A stretch of 64,000 nucleotides of DNA from Aquipseudomonas ullengensis (GCF_014174475.1 NZ_JACJUD010000004.1:62001-126000), one strand, 5' to 3'; positions 17,465 to 27,205 are shown, numbered from the stretch's first letter. Numbers and translations are program-made. Notes: generated from the sequence alone by a model not told the origin.

Positions 17465-17481
17465 GTCGCCGGAGGAAGATG

Positions 17482-17814
17482 ATGAGCCAGGGTGTCGAAT
17501 TCAATCGCCTGATGTTGGAAATGCGCTCCATGCAGATGGAGGCCATGGCCAAGCAGAAGCCAGCGGCTGTTGCCGCGCCGGAGCCGGGTGCGCCGAGTTT
17601 CTCGGAAATGCTCGGCCAGGCCGTGGGCAAGGTGAATGAAACCCAGCAAGCCTCCACCCAGCTGGCTTCGGCCTTCGAGATGGGGCAGGGCGGCACCGAC
17701 ATCACCGACGTGATGATCGCTTCGCAGAAGGCCAGCGTGTCTTTCCAGGCCATGACCCAGGTGCGCAACAAGCTGGTTCAGGCGTATCAAGACATCATGC
17801 AGATGCCGGTTTAA
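17482..17814 (+). CDS. fliE: flagellar hook-basal body complex protein FliE
   Basis: A 110-residue protein, [25 protein letters not shown] at the N-terminus and [24 protein letters not shown] at the C-terminus, which is the family signature. FliE joins the MS ring to the proximal rod. Two adjacent ATG codons exist (17479 and 17482); the second is chosen because GGAGG at 17471-17475 has better spacing to it and it matches the usual protein start. It is the first gene of the fliEFGHIJ operon. Confidence 0.96.
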   Translation: MSQGVEFNRLMLEMRSMQMEAMAKQKPAAVAAPEPGAPSFSEMLGQAVGKVNETQQASTQLASAFEMGQGGTDITDVMIASQKASVSFQAMTQVRNKLVQAYQDIMQMPV

Positions 17815-17831
17815 CGGGACGGAATTGAGTC

Positions 17832-19619
17832 ATGGCTGAAGCAGTCGTAGCAAACGTACCCGCCACCACGAGCGAGGAGCCGAAAAAGCCCCTGTTCGGC
17901 CTGGCGTTCCTGGAAAACCTCTCGGACATGTCCATGCTGCGCCAGATCGGCCTGCTGGTCGGCCTGGCGGCCAGCGTGGCGATCGGTTTCGCCGTGGTCC
18001 TGTGGTCGCAGCAGCCGGACTACAAGCCGCTGCTGGGCAACCTGGCCGGCATGGACAGCAATCAGGTGATGGAGGTGCTCAATGCTGCCGACATCACCTA
18101 CACCGTCGAACCCAACTCCGGTGCGCTGCTGGTCAAGTCCGATGACCTCGGCCGGGCCCGCATGAAACTGGCCGCCGCTGGCGTGGCGCAGAGCGATGGC
18201 AACGTCGGCTTCGAAATCCTCGACCAGGAACAAGGCCTGGGTACCAGCCAGTTCATGGAGGCGACCCGTTATCGCCGTGGCCTGGAAGGTGAGCTGGCGC
18301 GGACCATTTCCAGCCTGAACAACGTCAAGGCTGCCCGTGTGCACCTGGCCATCCCGAAAAGCTCGGTGTTCGTCCGTGACGAGCGCAAACCCACCGCATC
18401 CGTTCTGGTTGAACTCTACCCAGGGCGCTCCCTGGAGCCGAGCCAGGTCATGGCTATCGTCAACCTGGTCGCCACCAGTGTGCCGGAACTGACCAAGTCG
18501 CAAGTCACCGTGGTCGACCAGAAGGGCACGCTGCTTTCCGACCAGCAGGAACTCTCCGAACTGACCATGGCGGGCAAGCAGTTCGACTACAGCCGCCGCA
18601 TGGAAAGCATGTTCACCCAGCGCGTGGACAGCATCCTGCAGCCGGTGCTGGGCAGCGGCCGCTACAAGGCCGAAGTTTCTGCCGATGTGGACTTCAGTGC
18701 GGTCGAATCGACCTCCGAGATGTTCAACCCGGACCAGCCGGCCCTGCGCAGCGAGCAGAGCGTCAACGAACAGCGCTCCAGCAGCCTGCCGCCACAAGGT
18801 GTGCCGGGTGCCCTGAGCAATCAACCGCCAGGCGCTGCCTCGGCGCCGCAACAGGCCACGCCTGCCGCGCCGACGCCGGCCGGCCCGGTCGCCTCCGGTC
18901 AGCCGCTGCTGGACTCAAATGGCCAGCAGATCATGGACCCGGCCACCGGTCAGCCGATGCTGGCACCGTATCCGGCAGACAAACGCGAGCAGTCCACCCG
19001 CAACTTCGAGCTGGACCGTTCGATCAGCCACACCAAGCAGCAGCAGGGTCGCCTCAAGCGCCTGTCGGTCGCCGTGGTGCTGGATGACCAGATGAAGATC
19101 GATGCGCAAACCGGCGAAACCAGCCACACGCCGTGGAGTGCCGATGATCTGGCCCGTTTCACTCGCCTGGTGCAGGACGCCGTGGGCTTCGATGCCAGCC
19201 GTGGTGACAGCGTCAGCGTGATCAACGCGCCGTTCACCACCTCTGTTTCCGACTTCGTCGAGCTGCCGTGGTACCAGAGCGAGCTGTTCCTGATGGCCAT
19301 GGGCGGGTTGAAGCAACTCCTGCCGGCGCTGATGATCTTTATCCTGGTGTGGTTCGTGTTGCGCCCGGTGATGAAAAACATCGCCAACCCTGGGCGCCAG
19401 GGCGATGGCGCCGATGGCGACGTCGAACTGGGCGAAATGGGTGGCCTGGAAGGCGAACTGGCCTCCGATCGCGTGAGCCTCGGTGGCCCGCAAAGCATCC
19501 TGCTGCCGAGCCCGTCCGAAGGGTATGATGCACAACTCAACGCCATTAAGAGCCTGGTCGCCGAAGACCCGGGTCGCGTGGCTCAGGTAGTGAAAGACTG
19601 GATTAACGCCGATGAGTGA
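17832..19619 (+). CDS. fliF: flagellar MS-ring protein FliF
   Basis: A 595-residue inner-membrane protein that forms the MS ring. The first transmembrane segment is near residues 37-57 (QIGLLVGLAASVAIGFAVVLW) and the second near residues 485-508 (LLPALMIFILVWFVLRPVM). The large periplasmic part between them contains the ring-building motifs. It includes LEGELARTISSLNNVKAARVHLAIP and a Pro/Ala-rich stretch around residues 320-365. The cytoplasmic tail (IKSLVAEDPGRVAQVVKDWI) binds FliG. The stop overlaps the fliG start by 8 bases. Confidence 0.98.
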   Translation: MAEAVVANVPATTSEEPKKPLFGLAFLENLSDMSMLRQIGLLVGLAASVAIGFAVVLWSQQPDYKPLLGNLAGMDSNQVMEVLNAADITYTVEPNSGALLVKSDDLGRARMKLAAAGVAQSDGNVGFEILDQEQGLGTSQFMEATRYRRGLEGELARTISSLNNVKAARVHLAIPKSSVFVRDERKPTASVLVELYPGRSLEPSQVMAIVNLVATSVPELTKSQVTVVDQKGTLLSDQQELSELTMAGKQFDYSRRMESMFTQRVDSILQPVLGSGRYKAEVSADVDFSAVESTSEMFNPDQPALRSEQSVNEQRSSSLPPQGVPGALSNQPPGAASAPQQATPAAPTPAGPVASGQPLLDSNGQQIMDPATGQPMLAPYPADKREQSTRNFELDRSISHTKQQQGRLKRLSVAVVLDDQMKIDAQTGETSHTPWSADDLARFTRLVQDAVGFDASRGDSVSVINAPFTTSVSDFVELPWYQSELFLMAMGGLKQLLPALMIFILVWFVLRPVMKNIANPGRQGDGADGDVELGEMGGLEGELASDRVSLGGPQSILLPSPSEGYDAQLNAIKSLVAEDPGRVAQVVKDWINADE

Positions 19620-20628
19620 AAATCGCGCTGCGGTTAAGCTGAACAAGGTCGAAAAGGCCGCCATTTTGCTGCTCTCGCTCGGCGAAACCGACGCGGCCCA
19701 GGTGCTGCGTCACCTCGGCCCGAAGGAAGTGCAGCGCGTCGGCGTGGCCATGGCGGGCATGCGCAATGTGCAGCGTGAGCAGGTCGAGCAGGTGATGGGC
19801 GAGTTCGTCGACATAGTCGGCGACCAGACCAGCCTCGGTGTGGGCTCCGATGCCTATATCCGCAAGATGCTCACCGCCGCGTTGGGCGAGGACAAGGCCG
19901 GCAACCTGATCGACCGCATCCTGCTCGGCGGCAGCACCAGCGGCCTGGACAGCCTGAAATGGATGGAGCCGCGCGCCGTTGCCGATGTGATCCGCTACGA
20001 GCACCCGCAGATCCAGGCCATCGTCGTTGCCTACCTCGACCCTGACCAGGCGGCCGAGGTGGTTAGCCATTTCGATCACAAGGTGCGCCTGGATATCGTC
20101 CTGCGCGTCTCGTCGCTCAATACCGTACAGCCGGCGGCCCTCAAGGAGCTCAACACCATCCTCGAGAAGCAGTTCTCCGGCAGCGCCAACACCACCCGCG
20201 CCAACCTCGGCGGCGTGAAGCGGGCGGCCGATATCATGAACTTCCTCGACAGCTCGCTCGAAGGCCAGCTGATGGACTCGATCCGCGAAGTGGACGAAGA
20301 CCTCTCCGGGCAGATCGAGGACCTCATGTTCGTCTTCGACAACCTGGCCGATGTCGACGACCGCGGTATCCAGGCGCTGCTGCGCGAGGTGTCGTCCGAC
20401 ATCCTGGTGCTGGCCCTCAAGGGCGCGGACGAGGCGATCAAGGAAAAGGTTTTCAAGAACATGTCCAAACGGGCTGCCGAGCTGCTGCGCGACGACCTCG
20501 AGGCCAAAGGCCCGGTGCGCGTCAGCGAAGTGGAAACCGCGCAGAAGGAAATTCTCACCATCGCCCGTCGCATGGCCGAATCCGGCGAGATCGTTCTCGG
20601 CGGTGCCGGCGGCGAAGCAATGATCTGA
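19612..20628 (+). CDS. fliG: flagellar motor switch protein FliG
   Basis: A 338-residue rotor protein linking the MS ring to the C ring and carrying the charged residues that interact with the stator. It begins with the FliF-binding domain (NKVEKAAILLLSLGETDAAQVLRHLGPKEV). The middle domain includes EHPQIQAIVVAYLDPDQAAEVV, and the C-terminal domain includes FEDLMF-like sequence IEDLMFVFDNLADVDDRGIQALLREVSSD, where the stator-facing charged residues lie. ATG 19612 is inside the end of fliF, implying coupling for ring stoichiometry. Confidence 0.98.
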   Translation: MSENRAAVKLNKVEKAAILLLSLGETDAAQVLRHLGPKEVQRVGVAMAGMRNVQREQVEQVMGEFVDIVGDQTSLGVGSDAYIRKMLTAALGEDKAGNLIDRILLGGSTSGLDSLKWMEPRAVADVIRYEHPQIQAIVVAYLDPDQAAEVVSHFDHKVRLDIVLRVSSLNTVQPAALKELNTILEKQFSGSANTTRANLGGVKRAADIMNFLDSSLEGQLMDSIREVDEDLSGQIEDLMFVFDNLADVDDRGIQALLREVSSDILVLALKGADEAIKEKVFKNMSKRAAELLRDDLEAKGPVRVSEVETAQKEILTIARRMAESGEIVLGGAGGEAMI

Positions 20629-20638
20629 GGCCGCATAC

Positions 20639-21421
20639 ATGGCTCCCAAGGACGCACAAAGCGAGCTGATTCGCGCCAAGGATGTCGGCGGGTTCGACCG
20701 CTGGGCCTTGCCCAGCTTCGACCCGGAAGTAGAGGCCATCCCCGAGCCGGAAGCGGAGCCCGAGGAGCTGGCCGAGCCGGAGCCGACGCAGCAGATCGAA
20801 GAAGTGGAGATCGAAAGCGTCAAGCCACTGACGCTCGATGAACTCGAAGCGATTCGCCAGGATGCCTACAACGAGGGTTTCGCCACAGGCGAGAAGGACG
20901 GCTTCCGCGCTGGCCAGCTGAAGGCCAAGCAGGAGGCCGAGGTCGCCCTGGCCAGCAAGCTGGAGCAGCTGGAACAGGTGATGGGCAACCTCATGGAGCC
21001 CATCGGCGAGCAGGACCGGGAAATGGAACTGGCCATGGTCAACCTGATCAGCCAGATGACCCGCCAGATCATCCAGCGCGAACTGACCACCGATTCCAGC
21101 CAGATCCGCACCGTGCTGCGGGAAGCGCTCAAGCTGTTGCCCATGGGCGCCAGCAATATCCGTATCCACATCAATCCGCAGGACTTCGAGCAGGTCAAGG
21201 CGCTGCGCGAGCGTCATGAAGAGAGCTGGCGCATCCTCGAGGACGAGTCGTTGCAGCCGGGCGGTTGCCGGGTCGAAAGCGAGAGCAGCCGCATCGATGC
21301 GAGCATCGAAACGCGCCTGACCCTGGCCCTCAAGCAGCTGTTCGACCAGCAGCGTGCGCAGGCGACCAATCCTCCCGAGGCGGATATCCACCTTGATCTA
21401 GAGCCGCCCCATGCGCCTTGA
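20639..21421 (+). CDS. fliH: flagellar assembly protein FliH
   Basis: A 260-residue regulator of the FliI ATPase in the export apparatus. The N-terminal third is acidic, with a run rich in Glu and Pro ([15 protein letters not shown]). A glycine-spaced helix, [21 protein letters not shown] (about residues 78-98), is the GxxxG-type segment characteristic of FliH. The C-terminal domain ([20 protein letters not shown] onward) is related to V/F-ATPase stalk subunits. It starts 10 bases after fliG and overlaps fliI by 11 bases. Confidence 0.95.
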   Translation: MAPKDAQSELIRAKDVGGFDRWALPSFDPEVEAIPEPEAEPEELAEPEPTQQIEEVEIESVKPLTLDELEAIRQDAYNEGFATGEKDGFRAGQLKAKQEAEVALASKLEQLEQVMGNLMEPIGEQDREMELAMVNLISQMTRQIIQRELTTDSSQIRTVLREALKLLPMGASNIRIHINPQDFEQVKALRERHEESWRILEDESLQPGGCRVESESSRIDASIETRLTLALKQLFDQQRAQATNPPEADIHLDLEPPHAP

Positions 21422-22772
21422 GCGCATCAGCTTTGCCAAGCGCCTGGCCAGCTACAGCGAGGCCATCGAGCTGCCCAGCCAGCCGGTGGTCGAAGGTCGT
21501 CTGCTGCGCATGGTCGGCCTCACCCTGGAAGCCGAAGGCCTGCGTGCGGCGCTGGGCAGCCGCTGCCTGGTGATCAACGACGACAGCTATCACCCGGTGC
21601 AGGTCGAGGCCGAGGTGATGGGTTTTTCCGGCAACAAGATCTACCTGATGCCCGTTGGCGGCCTGGCCGGTATCGCGCCGGGCGCGCGTGTGGTGCCGCT
21701 GCCGGATACCGGGCGCCTGCCGATGGGCATGTCGATGCTCGGCCGCGTGCTGGATGGCGCCGGCCGTGCGCTGGATGGCAAGGGTGGGATGAAGGCGGAG
21801 GATTGGGTGCCGATGGATGGCCCGACCATCAACCCGCTCAATCGCCACCCGATCAGCGAGCCCCTGGACGTCGGCATCCGTAGTATCAACGGCCTGCTCA
21901 CCGTCGGTCGCGGCCAGCGCCTGGGCCTGTTCGCCGGTACCGGCGTGGGTAAGTCGGTGCTACTGGGCATGATGACCCGCTTCACCGAGGCCGACATCAT
22001 CGTGGTCGGGCTGATCGGCGAGCGTGGTCGCGAGGTCAAGGAGTTCATCGACGAGATTCTCGGCGAGGAGGGCATCAAGCGCTCCGTGGTAGTTGCCTCG
22101 CCAGCGGACGATGCGCCGCTGATGCGCCTGCGCGCGGCCATGTACTGCACGCGCATCGCCGAATACTTCCGCGACAAGGGCAAGAACGTCCTGCTGCTGA
22201 TGGACTCGCTGACCCGCTTCGCCCAGGCCCAGCGCGAGATTGCCCTGGCCATCGGCGAACCACCGGCGACCAAGGGCTATCCGCCCTCGGTGTTCGCCCG
22301 CCTGCCACGCCTGGTGGAACGTGCGGGCAATGCTGAGGAGGGTGGTGGCTCGATCACCGCGTTCTACACCGTATTGAGCGAAGGTGACGACCAGCAGGAC
22401 CCGATCGCCGATGCTGCGCGCGGTGTGCTCGACGGTCACTTCGTACTGTCACGCCGTTTGGCCGAGGAAGGCCATTACCCGGCCATCGATATCGAGGCCT
22501 CGATCAGCCGGGTCATGCCGCAAGTGGTCAGTGCCGAGCACATGAAGCTGGCCCAGCGCTTCAAGCAGCTGTGGTCGCGCTACCAGCAGAGCCGTGACTT
22601 GATCAGCGTGGGCGCCTATGTACCCGGCGGCGATGCCGATACCGATCTGGCGATTGCCCGCCAGCCGGCGATGGCGCGCTACCTGCGCCAGGGCCTGAGC
22701 GATAGCGAGGGCCTGGGTGACAGCCTGTCGCAGCTGGCCCAGGTGTTCAACCCGACGGCGCCTGGCAGTTGA
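21411..22772 (+). CDS. fliI: flagellum-specific export ATPase FliI
   Basis: A 453-residue type III export ATPase that with FliH and FliJ unfolds and unloads substrates at the export gate. The Walker A motif is [17 protein letters not shown] (near residue 175). Walker B is [28 protein letters not shown], and the F1-beta-like [35 protein letters not shown] follows. The ATG lies within the end of fliH. Confidence 0.98.
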   Translation: MRLERISFAKRLASYSEAIELPSQPVVEGRLLRMVGLTLEAEGLRAALGSRCLVINDDSYHPVQVEAEVMGFSGNKIYLMPVGGLAGIAPGARVVPLPDTGRLPMGMSMLGRVLDGAGRALDGKGGMKAEDWVPMDGPTINPLNRHPISEPLDVGIRSINGLLTVGRGQRLGLFAGTGVGKSVLLGMMTRFTEADIIVVGLIGERGREVKEFIDEILGEEGIKRSVVVASPADDAPLMRLRAAMYCTRIAEYFRDKGKNVLLLMDSLTRFAQAQREIALAIGEPPATKGYPPSVFARLPRLVERAGNAEEGGGSITAFYTVLSEGDDQQDPIADAARGVLDGHFVLSRRLAEEGHYPAIDIEASISRVMPQVVSAEHMKLAQRFKQLWSRYQQSRDLISVGAYVPGGDADTDLAIARQPAMARYLRQGLSDSEGLGDSLSQLAQVFNPTAPGS

Positions 22773-22775
22773 TAA

Positions 22776-23225
22776 ATGGCCAATAGCCGTGCCGCGCGCC
22801 TGGCGCCGGTGATCGAGATGGCCGAGCGTGCCGAGCGTGAAGCCGCGCGCCAGTTGGGGCACTTCCAGGGTTTGCTGAACAAGGCGGAAGTACAGCTTGG
22901 CGAGCTGGAGCGCTACCGCGGCGATTACCAGCAGCAGTGGATCACCGAGGGGCGCCAGGGTGTTTCCGGGCAATGGCTGATGAACTACCAGCGCTTTCTC
23001 ACCCAGTTGGAGTCAGCAATTGGCCAGCAGATGAATACGGTCAACTGGCACCGCGACAACCTGGCCAAGGCGCGCGATGCCTGGCAGCAGCGTTATGCGC
23101 GGCTGGAGGGCCTGCGCAAGCTGGTGCAGCGCTACATCGACGAGGCCCGCCAGATCGAGGATCGCCGCGAGCAGAAACTGCTCGACGAACTGGCCCAGCG
23201 CCTATCCAATCGCGATCAGTACTGA
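22776..23225 (+). CDS. fliJ: flagellar export protein FliJ
   Basis: A 149-residue coiled-coil protein, the gamma-subunit-like stalk of the FliI ATPase. It is almost wholly helical, with heptad-like Leu/Ala and many Arg/Glu/Gln residues (REAARQLGHFQGLLNKAEVQLGELERYRGDYQQQW and YARLEGLRKLVQRYIDEARQIEDRREQK). It follows fliI by 3 bases and is the last gene of the fliE operon before the hsbA module. The assignment combines fold features with invariant synteny after fliI. Confidence 0.93.
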   Translation: MANSRAARLAPVIEMAERAEREAARQLGHFQGLLNKAEVQLGELERYRGDYQQQWITEGRQGVSGQWLMNYQRFLTQLESAIGQQMNTVNWHRDNLAKARDAWQQRYARLEGLRKLVQRYIDEARQIEDRREQKLLDELAQRLSNRDQY

Positions 23226-23299
23226 TTGCCTGTTGCCGCGGCTCTTTGCGGGTGCTACATCTTCCCAGCACAGCCCGAATAAAAACTAAGGAGTTCTTC

Positions 23300-23605
23300 A
23301 TGGCCATTACCGCGCTGTCTTCAGACGACGGACAGGAACTGACCATCCAGATTCAAGGGCGTTTCGATTTTTCGGCACACCAGGAATTCCGTGACGCGTA
23401 TGAGCGGGTCAACACCACGCCCAAGCGCTATGTGGTCGACCTCAAGGGCGCGACCTACCTCGACAGCTCGGCATTGGGGATGCTGCTGCTGTTGCGCGAT
23501 CATGCCGGCGGCGACCATGCGCGTATCAGCCTGATCAACTGCAACCCGGACGTGCGCAAGATCCTGGCGATTTCCAACTTCGAACAGCTGTTCCAGATCG
23601 GCTGA
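23300..23605 (+). CDS. hsbA: anti-sigma factor antagonist HsbA (STAS domain)
   Basis: A 101-residue single STAS domain. The phosphorylatable serine is S56 in TYLDSSALGMLLLL, matching the position used in P. aeruginosa HsbA. There, unphosphorylated HsbA binds the anti-sigma factor FlgM and frees FliA, while phosphorylated HsbA acts with the cyclase HsbD. ATG 23300 follows AAGGAGTTCTTC. It is separated from hsbR by 5 bases and from fliJ by 74 bases. Placement inside the flagellar cluster supports a flagellar role for the partner-switch. Confidence 0.93.
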   Translation: MAITALSSDDGQELTIQIQGRFDFSAHQEFRDAYERVNTTPKRYVVDLKGATYLDSSALGMLLLLRDHAGGDHARISLINCNPDVRKILAISNFEQLFQIG

Positions 23606-23610
23606 CCGCC

Positions 23611-25305
23611 ATGCCCACGCGCTTGTCCATCCTGATCGCCGAGGACAGCGCGGCTGACCGCATGCTGCTGTCCACCATCGTCAATCGCGAAGGGCACCGC
23701 GTGCTCACCGCCAGCAATGGCCTGGAAGCCTTCACCCTGTTTCTCCAGGAGCGTCCGCAGCTGGTGCTGATGGATGCGCTGATGCCGGTGATGGATGGCT
23801 TCGAGGCGGCGCGGCGGATCAAGGATGCCTCCGGCGATGCTCTGGTGCCGATCATCTTCCTCACCTCGTTGACCGAGAGCGAAGCTCTGGTGCGCTGCCT
23901 GGAGGTCGGTGACGACTTCCTTGCCAAGCCCTACAACCGGGTCATCCTCGAAGCCAAGATCCGCGCCATGGATCGTCTGCGCCGCCTGCATGACACGGTG
24001 CTGCGCCAGCGCGACCTGATCGCCAAGCACAACGAGCACCTGCTAACCGAACAACGCGTGGCCAAGGCGGTGTTCGACAAGGTGGCGCACTCCGGCTGCC
24101 TGAATGCGCCGAATATCCGTTACCTGCAGTCGCCGTTCGCCCTGTTCAATGGCGACTTGCTGCTGGCGGCATTCAAACCCTCGGGTGGCATGCATGTGCT
24201 GCTCGGTGACTTCACCGGCCACGGTTTGCCGGCGGCCATTGGCGCCATGCCGCTGGCTGAGGTGTTCTACGGCATGACCGCCAAGGGTTTTTCCATGGCG
24301 GAAATCCTTCGCGAGATGAACGCCAAGCTCAAACGCATCCTGCCGGTGGGGGTGTTCTGCTGCGCCACGCTGTTCAACCTGAGCTTCCAGCGGCGGGTGG
24401 TCGAGGTGTGGAATGGCGGCCTGCCGGATGGCTACCTGTACCGCAGCGCGACGGCCGAGCGCATACCGCTGGTGTCGCGTCATTTGCCGCTGGGGGTGCT
24501 GGAGTCGAGCGCTTTCAATGACGCCATCGAGGTCTACCCGCTGGATGTCGGTGACCGGTTGTTCCTGTTCTCCGATGGCGTGCTGGAAACCTGTGATGCC
24601 AGCGGCCAGTTGTTTGGCGAGCAGCGCCTGCAGGCGGTATTCGACGCCGGGCACGCGCCGGAGCAGCTGTTCGATGAGTTGCAACGGGCGCTGGCGGCGT
24701 TTCGCGGCGAGGCGCAGGACGATGTCAGCATGCTTGAGGTCGGCCTGATCGAGGAAGGTCGCCTGAGTCGGCCGCCGCTGGCCTTTTCCGACAGCGGTCA
24801 GAGCAGCCCGCTGGACTGGTCGGCGAGCTTCGAGTTTCGCGCCGAGACGCTCAAACGTTTCAACCCGCTGCCGTTTCTCCTGCAGTTGCTGCTGGAGGTG
24901 CAAGGCCTGCGCTCGCAAGGCGGAGCGTTGTATACCGTACTGGCTGAGTTGTACTCCAATGCCCTGGAGCACGGCGTGCTGGGGCTGGACTCGAGCCTCA
25001 AGCGCGACGCTTCGGGGTTCGCCAGCTACTACCGTGAACGCGGCCAGCGTTTGCAGAGCCTGGAAGAGGGCTTCGTGCGCTTTCACCTGCAGGTCGTGCC
25101 GGAGGCTGGCGGCGGTCGCCTGTGCGTGCGCGTCGAGGACAGCGGCGGCGGTTTCGACCTTGCCAGCGTGCTGGATGCCTCCTGTGCCACCGAGCGCCTC
25201 AGTGGCCGCGGCCTGCGCCTGATTCGCCAGTTGACCGACCAGTGTCAGTGGGCCGCAGACGGGCGGGGCGCCAGCGTGGAGTTTTGCTGGAAGGCTCAGG
25301 CATAA
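23611..25305 (+). CDS. hsbR: response regulator with PP2C phosphatase and kinase domains, HsbR
   Basis: A 564-residue three-domain regulator. The receiver domain (1-120) has E11/D12 and phospho-acceptor D55 in LVLMDALMP. The PP2C/SpoIIE-type phosphatase spans about residues 165-385 (VLLGDFTGHGLPAAIGA, LFLFSDGVLETCD). The C-terminal HATPase anti-sigma-factor-like domain runs from about residue 420 (LAELYSNALEHGVLGLD, VEDSGGGFDL). In P. aeruginosa HsbR switches between kinase and phosphatase of HsbA depending on phosphorylation by HptB. ATG 23611 is 5 bases after hsbA. Confidence 0.94.
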   Translation: MPTRLSILIAEDSAADRMLLSTIVNREGHRVLTASNGLEAFTLFLQERPQLVLMDALMPVMDGFEAARRIKDASGDALVPIIFLTSLTESEALVRCLEVGDDFLAKPYNRVILEAKIRAMDRLRRLHDTVLRQRDLIAKHNEHLLTEQRVAKAVFDKVAHSGCLNAPNIRYLQSPFALFNGDLLLAAFKPSGGMHVLLGDFTGHGLPAAIGAMPLAEVFYGMTAKGFSMAEILREMNAKLKRILPVGVFCCATLFNLSFQRRVVEVWNGGLPDGYLYRSATAERIPLVSRHLPLGVLESSAFNDAIEVYPLDVGDRLFLFSDGVLETCDASGQLFGEQRLQAVFDAGHAPEQLFDELQRALAAFRGEAQDDVSMLEVGLIEEGRLSRPPLAFSDSGQSSPLDWSASFEFRAETLKRFNPLPFLLQLLLEVQGLRSQGGALYTVLAELYSNALEHGVLGLDSSLKRDASGFASYYRERGQRLQSLEEGFVRFHLQVVPEAGGGRLCVRVEDSGGGFDLASVLDASCATERLSGRGLRLIRQLTDQCQWAADGRGASVEFCWKAQA

Positions 25306-25334
25306 TCGGGGCTCCTCGATCAAGGAGTGAGCTG

Positions 25335-25685
25335 GTGTCTGACATCCATCTGGATCAGAACGTGTTGGCGGCGCTGCAGGACGTCATGGAAGACGAATAC
25401 CCGGTATTGCTGGATACCTTTCTGGCCGACTCCGACGAGCGTCAGCGCCACCTTCATCTGGCGCTGGACACGGCCGATGCCCAGGCCCTGCGCCTGGCTG
25501 CGCACAGTTTCAAAGGCAGCTGCAGCAACATGGGTGCGCCCCTGCTGGCCTCGCTGTGCAAGCAGCTTGAAGAGGCGGCTCGCCGCGAACGCCTGCAAGA
25601 GGCGCCAGCGCTGATCGAGCAGATCGAGCGTGAATTCGCCATTATCCGCATCCTCATGAAGGCCGAGCGCCAGCGCTGCCGATGA
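25335..25685 (+). CDS. hptB: histidine phosphotransfer protein HptB
   Basis: A 116-residue Hpt domain with phosphorylatable H57 in RLAAHSFKGSCSNMGA, the same residue number as in P. aeruginosa HptB. The protein receives phosphate from hybrid kinases (RetS, SagS, ErcS' and others in P. aeruginosa) and passes it to HsbR. The GTG start at 25335 (protein begins VSDIHLDQNV) follows AAGGAGTGAGCTG at ideal spacing. A longer frame reaching 25122 lies inside hsbR and is rejected. The fliK promoter begins 23 bases after the stop. Confidence 0.92.
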   Translation: MSDIHLDQNVLAALQDVMEDEYPVLLDTFLADSDERQRHLHLALDTADAQALRLAAHSFKGSCSNMGAPLLASLCKQLEEAARRERLQEAPALIEQIEREFAIIRILMKAERQRCR

Positions 25686-25707
25686 CTTGTCGGCTTTGCT
25701 ACAAACC

Positions 25708-25723
25708 TGGCCCGGCCCTTGCA
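25708..25723 (+). promoter_or_regulatory. sigma-54 promoter of fliK
   Basis: TGGCCCG-GCCC-TTGCA has GG and GC 10 bases apart, a near-consensus -24/-12 pair 38 bases upstream of the fliK ATG. It implies fliK is not simply part of the hsb transcript. Confidence 0.82.
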
Positions 25724-25761
25724 AAACCCTGGATACGATTCAACCCGAGCGGAGAGTATCC

Positions 25762-27066
25762 ATGTCCGTTGCACCTGATTTCCTCCTCCAGTCCGCGCCA
25801 GAGATTCGTCCGAAGGCGGCCCCGGCGAAAGCGCCGGATAACTCGGCGGAGCCCGTCAAGAACGAGGGTTCCAGCTTTGCCGATGTGTACGCCAAAGAGC
25901 GTCAGGTCAAGGCGGCCGAACGCAAGGAGGCTGCCGCCAAGGCCAGCCAGGCCAAGACCGATGAGGCGCCGCCCGCGGATGATCAGGCAGTCGCCGCTGC
26001 CGCCGAGGAGCCAGTGGTTGCCGAAAGCGGCAATGACTTGCCGTCTGATGAGGACGATGGCGAGGAAGCTCTGGTCGATCCCTTGCTGCTGATGGCCATG
26101 ACCGGGCAATTGCCTGGTGAAGACGCGGCGGTGGCGGCCCCTGTGCAGGCTGATCCTGCTGCGGATGCCGCCTTGCAGGCTGCACTCTTGCCGGTGACGC
26201 CGGCGGTTAGCAGTGGTGCCCAGGCGACCATGACCGAGGCCAGCCATGATCCCGAACTGGATATGCTCAACAGCTTGCCCGGCGTGAAGCTGGCGCTGGA
26301 GGTCGGCGCGCAGAACCAGGCCAATGCCCAGGCGCAACTCAGCCCGGGCGCGCTGGCGGCGCAGAAGGCGGTCAGCTCCAATGAAGGTTTCGCCAATGCG
26401 CTGGCGGCTTTTGCCGGCGATAGCGTGACCACAGAAGAAGGCAAGCTGGAGAAACTGGATAGCGCCGAGTCGCTGGTTGAGGGGCTCGATAGCCTGCCCA
26501 GTGTCCGCGAAGGCCAGACCGACGCCCGCGCCGATGCCCTGGCCAGTAAGCTCAATGCCTTGAGCCAGGCGATCAGCCAGCAGAACACGGTCAGCCAGCG
26601 CTTGCCGCTGGTACCGGGGCAAGCGGTGCCGATGCAACAGGGCGGCTGGAGTGAGGCGGTGGTTGATCGCGTCATGTGGTTGTCCAGCCAGAACCTCAAG
26701 TCGGCGGAAATTCAGCTCGATCCAGCCGATCTCGGGCGCCTGGAAGTGCGCATCGAGATCAACAAGGACCAGACCCAGGTCACCTTCGCCAGCCCCAACG
26801 CTGGCGTGCGTGACCAGCTCGAAGGGCAGATGCATCGCCTGCGTGAACTGTTTGCCCAGCAAGGCACCCAGCTCGATGTGAATGTCTCCGACCAGTCGCT
26901 GGCGCGGGGCTGGCAGGGGCAGGGCGGTGGTGAGGAGTCGCGGCGCCAGGGGAGCGGTTCCCAGGCAGCTTCTTCTGCAGATGAAGAGCGCCTCACCGGC
27001 ATCAGCGAAATCCGCGGTGGTGCTGCAGCTGCGGCCCCGCGAGGGCTGGTTGACTACTACGCCTGA
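25762..27066 (+). CDS. fliK: flagellar hook-length control protein FliK
   Basis: A 434-residue molecular ruler that switches the export gate from hook to filament substrates through FlhB. The first 300 residues are low-complexity and rich in Ala, Glu, Asp and Gln, as usual for the ruler part. The conserved C-terminal domain starts around QGGWSEAVVDRVMWLSSQNLKSAEIQLDPADLGRLEVRIEI and runs to about residue 385 (LRELFAQQGTQLDVNV). ATG 25762 follows AGCGGAGAGTATCC. Longer in-frame starts overlap the sigma-54 promoter and are rejected. Confidence 0.95.
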   Translation: MSVAPDFLLQSAPEIRPKAAPAKAPDNSAEPVKNEGSSFADVYAKERQVKAAERKEAAAKASQAKTDEAPPADDQAVAAAAEEPVVAESGNDLPSDEDDGEEALVDPLLLMAMTGQLPGEDAAVAAPVQADPAADAALQAALLPVTPAVSSGAQATMTEASHDPELDMLNSLPGVKLALEVGAQNQANAQAQLSPGALAAQKAVSSNEGFANALAAFAGDSVTTEEGKLEKLDSAESLVEGLDSLPSVREGQTDARADALASKLNALSQAISQQNTVSQRLPLVPGQAVPMQQGGWSEAVVDRVMWLSSQNLKSAEIQLDPADLGRLEVRIEINKDQTQVTFASPNAGVRDQLEGQMHRLRELFAQQGTQLDVNVSDQSLARGWQGQGGGEESRRQGSGSQAASSADEERLTGISEIRGGAAAAAPRGLVDYYA

Positions 27067-27083
27067 CCCTCAATAGCGGTGCA

Positions 27084-27127
27084 GACTGCGCCCGGTGCTG
27101 TGAAAAGCACCGGGCGCAGTCGTTTTC
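27084..27127 (+). terminator. Rho-independent terminator of fliK
   Basis: A 16-bp perfect stem, GACTGCGCCCGGTGCT (27084-27099) with AGCACCGGGCGCAGTC (27106-27121), has a 6-base loop and is followed by GTTTTC. It is the strongest stem-loop in the window and isolates fliK from fliL. Confidence 0.9.
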
Positions 27128-27205
27128 GGGTGACAGACGGTCAGCGCCTTGGTATATCGGCTGCCTGTGTCAGGCGCGGCGGTGCAAGCTATCTTGTTTA
27201 CAAGC

